DNA of 64,000 bases, taken from positions 1,426,001 through 1,490,000 of the forward strand of contig CP129291.1 of the NCBI GenBank assembly GCA_030437565.1, written 5' to 3'. The DNA comes from Terrilactibacillus sp. S3-3 (GTDB lineage: Bacteria > Bacillota > Bacilli > Bacillales > Sporolactobacillaceae). The notes beneath the pieces were generated by a model. That model saw only the letters and a program-made list of their open reading frames with translations, made no database searches and was not told the DNA's origin. Shown here piece by piece: positions 61,729-64,000 of the stretch; the stretch's first letter is position 1, and every line of letters begins with the position of its first letter. A program made the position numbers and the translations under genes.

Positions 61729-62358
61729 AGAAAAGCAATTCGTGTTTTGGATCATTACTTTGGTTTTTCTGCTGACAGCAGGATACTTTGTGATTTCTTT
61801 TCTGAACAGCAAATGGGAAGAGAACCATCCTATGTCGGTTGGCTCGGAAAAAATGATTAAACTTGGCAAAGGCGATTATAAGGTGGGAGATGAAATAAAA
61901 GCAGGATTCTATGATATCAAAGCAAAAGGGACAAGCCGGTTTATGGGCAGAAAATTGACGAATGGTGATCAGTTGCTGGGCATTGAACTATAAAAAATAA
62001 CCATGTGATGATTTCCGGCTCCGGAACTGTGTCTTTATATCCGGCTTCTTTTCATAAACTCATTAAAAATAAGAAGGGGCAATATGTGATTCAGCATTCG
62101 GGCTCCTACATTGTCGGTAAACAATTTCCTCCAGGTAGTTATATTTTAAGCTGCCATGATAAGGAAAAAAATGATAAACAGGATGAACCGCTTGTGCAAA
62201 TATTACCTTCATTCAATAAAAACAGTCTGTCAAGCTTATCCGTGAAACCAGGTCAACCCATCTCTTTGGATGTTGAGAAAGGCCATATTTTACAAATAGA
62301 TAAAACAATTTTGGATGAGTCTGATAGCCTGACGATGTTTCTACAGAAGGACAGGTAG
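61721..62358 (+). CDS. membrane-anchored protein with two similar beta domains (frameshifted)
   Basis: REKQFVFWIITLVFLLTAGYF is a signal anchor; then two related outside domains: YKVGDEIKAGFYDIKAKGTS with HVMISGSGTVSLYP, and YIVGKQFPPGSYILSCHD with LDVEKGHILQIDK. The motif Y-x-V/I-G-x-x-I/F-x-x-G-x-Y is found in several Gram-positive surface proteins. A shift near 61993 joins the halves. GTG 61721 overlaps the ABC ATPase stop, so it was part of the same operon and may act in bacteriocin immunity or export. Confidence 0.55.
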
Positions 62359-62413
62359 TTGCATTCGCATCGTTTTCTATTAAATCACTTAAAATGAACG
62401 AGGAGAGGAATGC

Positions 62414-62509
62414 GCTGAAGAGAAATCATATTCATTTTATTGTTTTTTCGGAGTTATAGGTTTAATTGCCGGGTCATTTTCGCTGATTTCGGATCATTTA
62501 CCTGTTTAA
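62414..62509 (+). CDS. small membrane peptide, start unclear
   Basis: EEKSYSFYCFFGVIGLIAGS, then FSLISDHLPV and stop. GAGGAGAGG and ATG 62410 stand just ahead but in another frame, so a one-base error is likely. Small hydrophobic peptides at the end of circular bacteriocin operons are often immunity proteins; here this is only a possibility. Confidence 0.35.
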   Translation, partial: AEEKSYSFYCFFGVIGLIAGSFSLISDHLPV

Positions 62510-62570
62510 ATGATTTGATTGAGTTTACCGCCCGCCAAAAAAAGGTTCATTTATTTTCTCATCGAATAGA

Positions 62571-62760
62571 CTAATCATTTAATCCCTTTCCATCGAGAAT
62601 TTGCTGCAAACACTTTTCAACCCTTGACTCTCGGGTTTTGGAATGTTTGGGTTTAGAAAAATAAAGAATGTATGCTCGTTGTCTTCCCAGTGTCAACGCT
62701 TCAAAAGCAGTTTTCAGGGCAGGGATTTCAGCAAATTTATTCCGCTCGCTTTTGGCTTAA
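62571..62760 (-). pseudogene. YdeI/OmdA-family C-terminal fragment
   Basis: Minus frame FAEIPALKTAFEALTLGRQR, AYILYFSKPKHSKTRESRVE, KCLQQILDGKGLND matches the end of YdeI-like proteins (Pfam family named for bacteriocin protection). Nothing of the N-terminal half was found. Confidence 0.72.
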
Positions 62761-62885
62761 TAGGATATATTTTGACGGTGCAAAAAAAGGAAAAGAGGAG
62801 AAAAAAAGCAAGCGCGGATCGCTGATCGGCGCCTAAAAAATGTTAAAGTTTAAACAAGACAAAACAACCTTGAAAAGTTGGCCGA

Positions 62886-63542
62886 TTAGCAGCCTTTGTC
62901 TTTATCATGGCAGCAGCTGCAGGCATCTTCCTTGCCGCGCGCCTCCTGAACCGCTTCCCAGCCTTCATTAACAACAAAATAAGTCAGGGCTAAAGCGGCG
63001 ACAGAGTCGGCCCACCACCAGCCGAACCATGCGGTCAGGAGGGCGCCGGCCAGAACGGTCCAGGCCATGTAGGCGCAAACGATGCTGCAGGCGCCGTCGG
63101 CTTTCAGCGCGCTGCTGCCAATCTCAGAACCGATTTGTTTCTTGGCCCGGGAAAGGTAAGGCATAAGCAGGGCCGAGGCGGCAGCCAGGCCGATGCCCAG
63201 AAAAGTGGTCTCCGCTCCCTGACGGGTCCAAAGTTTGGCGATGGATGTGATGACAATATAGACCGCCAGCAGCAGAAGCGCGATGCCGACGACCCATGAA
63301 GAAATTTTTTCTGCCAGCTTGACTCGATCCAGGCCGGCGTTTTTTGCCTCAATCGCCAGCCGCCACAGCAAAACGAGGCCGGCCGCCAATTCAATCAGGC
63401 TGTCGGCGCCAAAGGCGATGAGGGCGACGGAATGGGCGGTCACACCGGCGCCGATCGCAACGCCGGCTTCGATGATCATCCAAATGACCGAGATGATTTC
63501 AATCTTGATGCCTTTTTTGACTGACAAAGCTTGAGAAGGCAT
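62886..63542 (-). CDS. cation transporter (cation-efflux-like) with Cys/His tail
   Basis: Intact, 218 residues, six membrane helices. GADSLIELAAGLVLLWR and a second site region WWWADSVAALALTYFVVNEG are the Asp-containing metal sites of the CDF fold; the tail CSCCHDKDKGC could bind metal. Exports a divalent metal; which one is not clear. No regulator beside it. Confidence 0.82.
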   Translation of the reverse strand: MPSQALSVKKGIKIEIISVIWMIIEAGVAIGAGVTAHSVALIAFGADSLIELAAGLVLLWRLAIEAKNAGLDRVKLAEKISSWVVGIALLLLAVYIVITSIAKLWTRQGAETTFLGIGLAAASALLMPYLSRAKKQIGSEIGSSALKADGACSIVCAYMAWTVLAGALLTAWFGWWWADSVAALALTYFVVNEGWEAVQEARGKEDACSCCHDKDKGC

Positions 63543-63619
63543 ATCTATTCCCCTTTCATTTTCTATCTCTATATCTATTGGCTATAGAAGCCCCGCCAAG
63601 TGTGGGGCTAAAGCCCGGC

Positions 63620-64000
63620 TTATAGTCGATAAATGGCGGATAAATGCTCAGAAACGGCAGCCGTAAAGGCGGTCGTGGATGCCGTCCCGCCCATATCCGG
63701 GGTGCGGATGCCGGCCGATAGCGTCTTTAGGACTGCCTGTTCGATTGTTCTTGCAAAGCGGCGAAGATCTTCGTCGCGGTGACGTTCGGACAGCCGTTGA
63801 ACAGCATGACCGTCGATAGAAGTATCCCGACAGGATTGGCGATGTTTTTCCCGGCGATGTCGGGTGCCGATCCGTGGACGGCCTGCGCCATCGCCTGGCT
63901 GTCGTTCGTGTTAATCGAGGAAGCGAGCCCTAGGCTGCCGGTCAGTTCTCCCGCCAGGTCCGACAGAATATCGCCGAACATGTTGGTCGTGACAATGACA
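63620..64000 (-). CDS. isocitrate/isopropylmalate dehydrogenase family, C-terminal part
   Basis: Frame is open to the window end: VIVTTNMFGDILSDLAGELTG, SINTNDSQAMAQAVHGSAPD, IAGKNIANPVGILLSTVMLF: the substrate/metal Asp motif and the HGSAPDIAGK loop. After a shift near 63730 it ends AGIRTPDMGGTASTTAFTAA, VSEHLSAIYRL. The product could be isocitrate, isopropylmalate or tartrate dehydrogenase; the N-terminal part would decide. Confidence 0.85.

Overview
The window looks like a low-to-mid GC Gram-positive chromosome of the order Bacillales, possibly a Sporolactobacillus-like lactic spore former. This is an inference from gene content: a ROK glucokinase / M14 endopeptidase / YqgX-type hydrolase block followed by comG-aroK-yqzE, a glgBCDA operon and AGGAGG-type ribosome binding sites. 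No 16S rRNA or tRNA gene was seen. The most striking property is that most genes, including housekeeping ones, are broken by 1-base frameshifts, very often at A, T or G homopolymers. I read most of these as sequencing errors in the assembly and annotate such genes as one CDS, keeping 'pseudogene' for genes with real truncation, deletion or insertion.

Layout. 0-3.3 kb: glucokinase end, LysM/M14 peptidoglycan endopeptidase, metallo-beta-lactamase fold hydrolase, methyltransferase. 3.7-11.2 kb: glycogen region (GH15-like glucosidase behind a cre box, then glgB-glgC-glgD-glgA); glycogen phosphorylase sits alone at 46.1-48.5 kb. 11.2-13.9 kb (minus): comGC-GD-GE-GF-GG-aroK-yqzE, with no comGA or comGB in front. 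14-34.9 kb: accessory stretch with a decayed MazF-like toxin/antitoxin pair, a ferric-reductase-like membrane protein, a VanW protein, two LysR regulators with MFS/OYE/SDR neighbours, a 14-residue-repeat coiled-coil protein, a NERD protein, an array of about 28 copies of a 21-bp repeat, and aldo/keto reductase copies in different states of decay. 35-49.9 kb: 2-hydroxyacid dehydrogenase and aminotransferase, an IscB (RNA-guided nuclease of the OMEGA class) element with its upstream structured RNA, DMT exporter, alcohol dehydrogenase, pncB, Lrp regulator, glgP, hisC.

50-62.5 kb is the most interesting part: a two-bacteriocin island. It holds a ComP/ComA-like kinase and regulator, a minus-strand operon (HTH-like protein, small membrane protein, YdbS-like and YdbT-like PH-domain proteins) of the type found with leaderless and circular bacteriocins, a 44-residue enterocin L50-like leaderless bacteriocin at 57342-57476, a second ComA-like regulator, and a 64-residue amylocyclicin-like circular bacteriocin at 59900-60191 with a truncated membrane partner. 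The circular bacteriocin promoter and the promoter facing the PH-domain operon share a nearly identical double-CGGTGA element. The island has been damaged by insertion sequences: an IS4-type element interrupts the YdbT-like gene just after its start with a TTACTT duplication, and IS256-type copies flank the circular bacteriocin module and have deleted the middle of its operon, leaving only the last codons of an ABC ATPase gene.

The end of the window has a YdeI-family remnant, a cation transporter and a partial isocitrate/isopropylmalate dehydrogenase-family gene.
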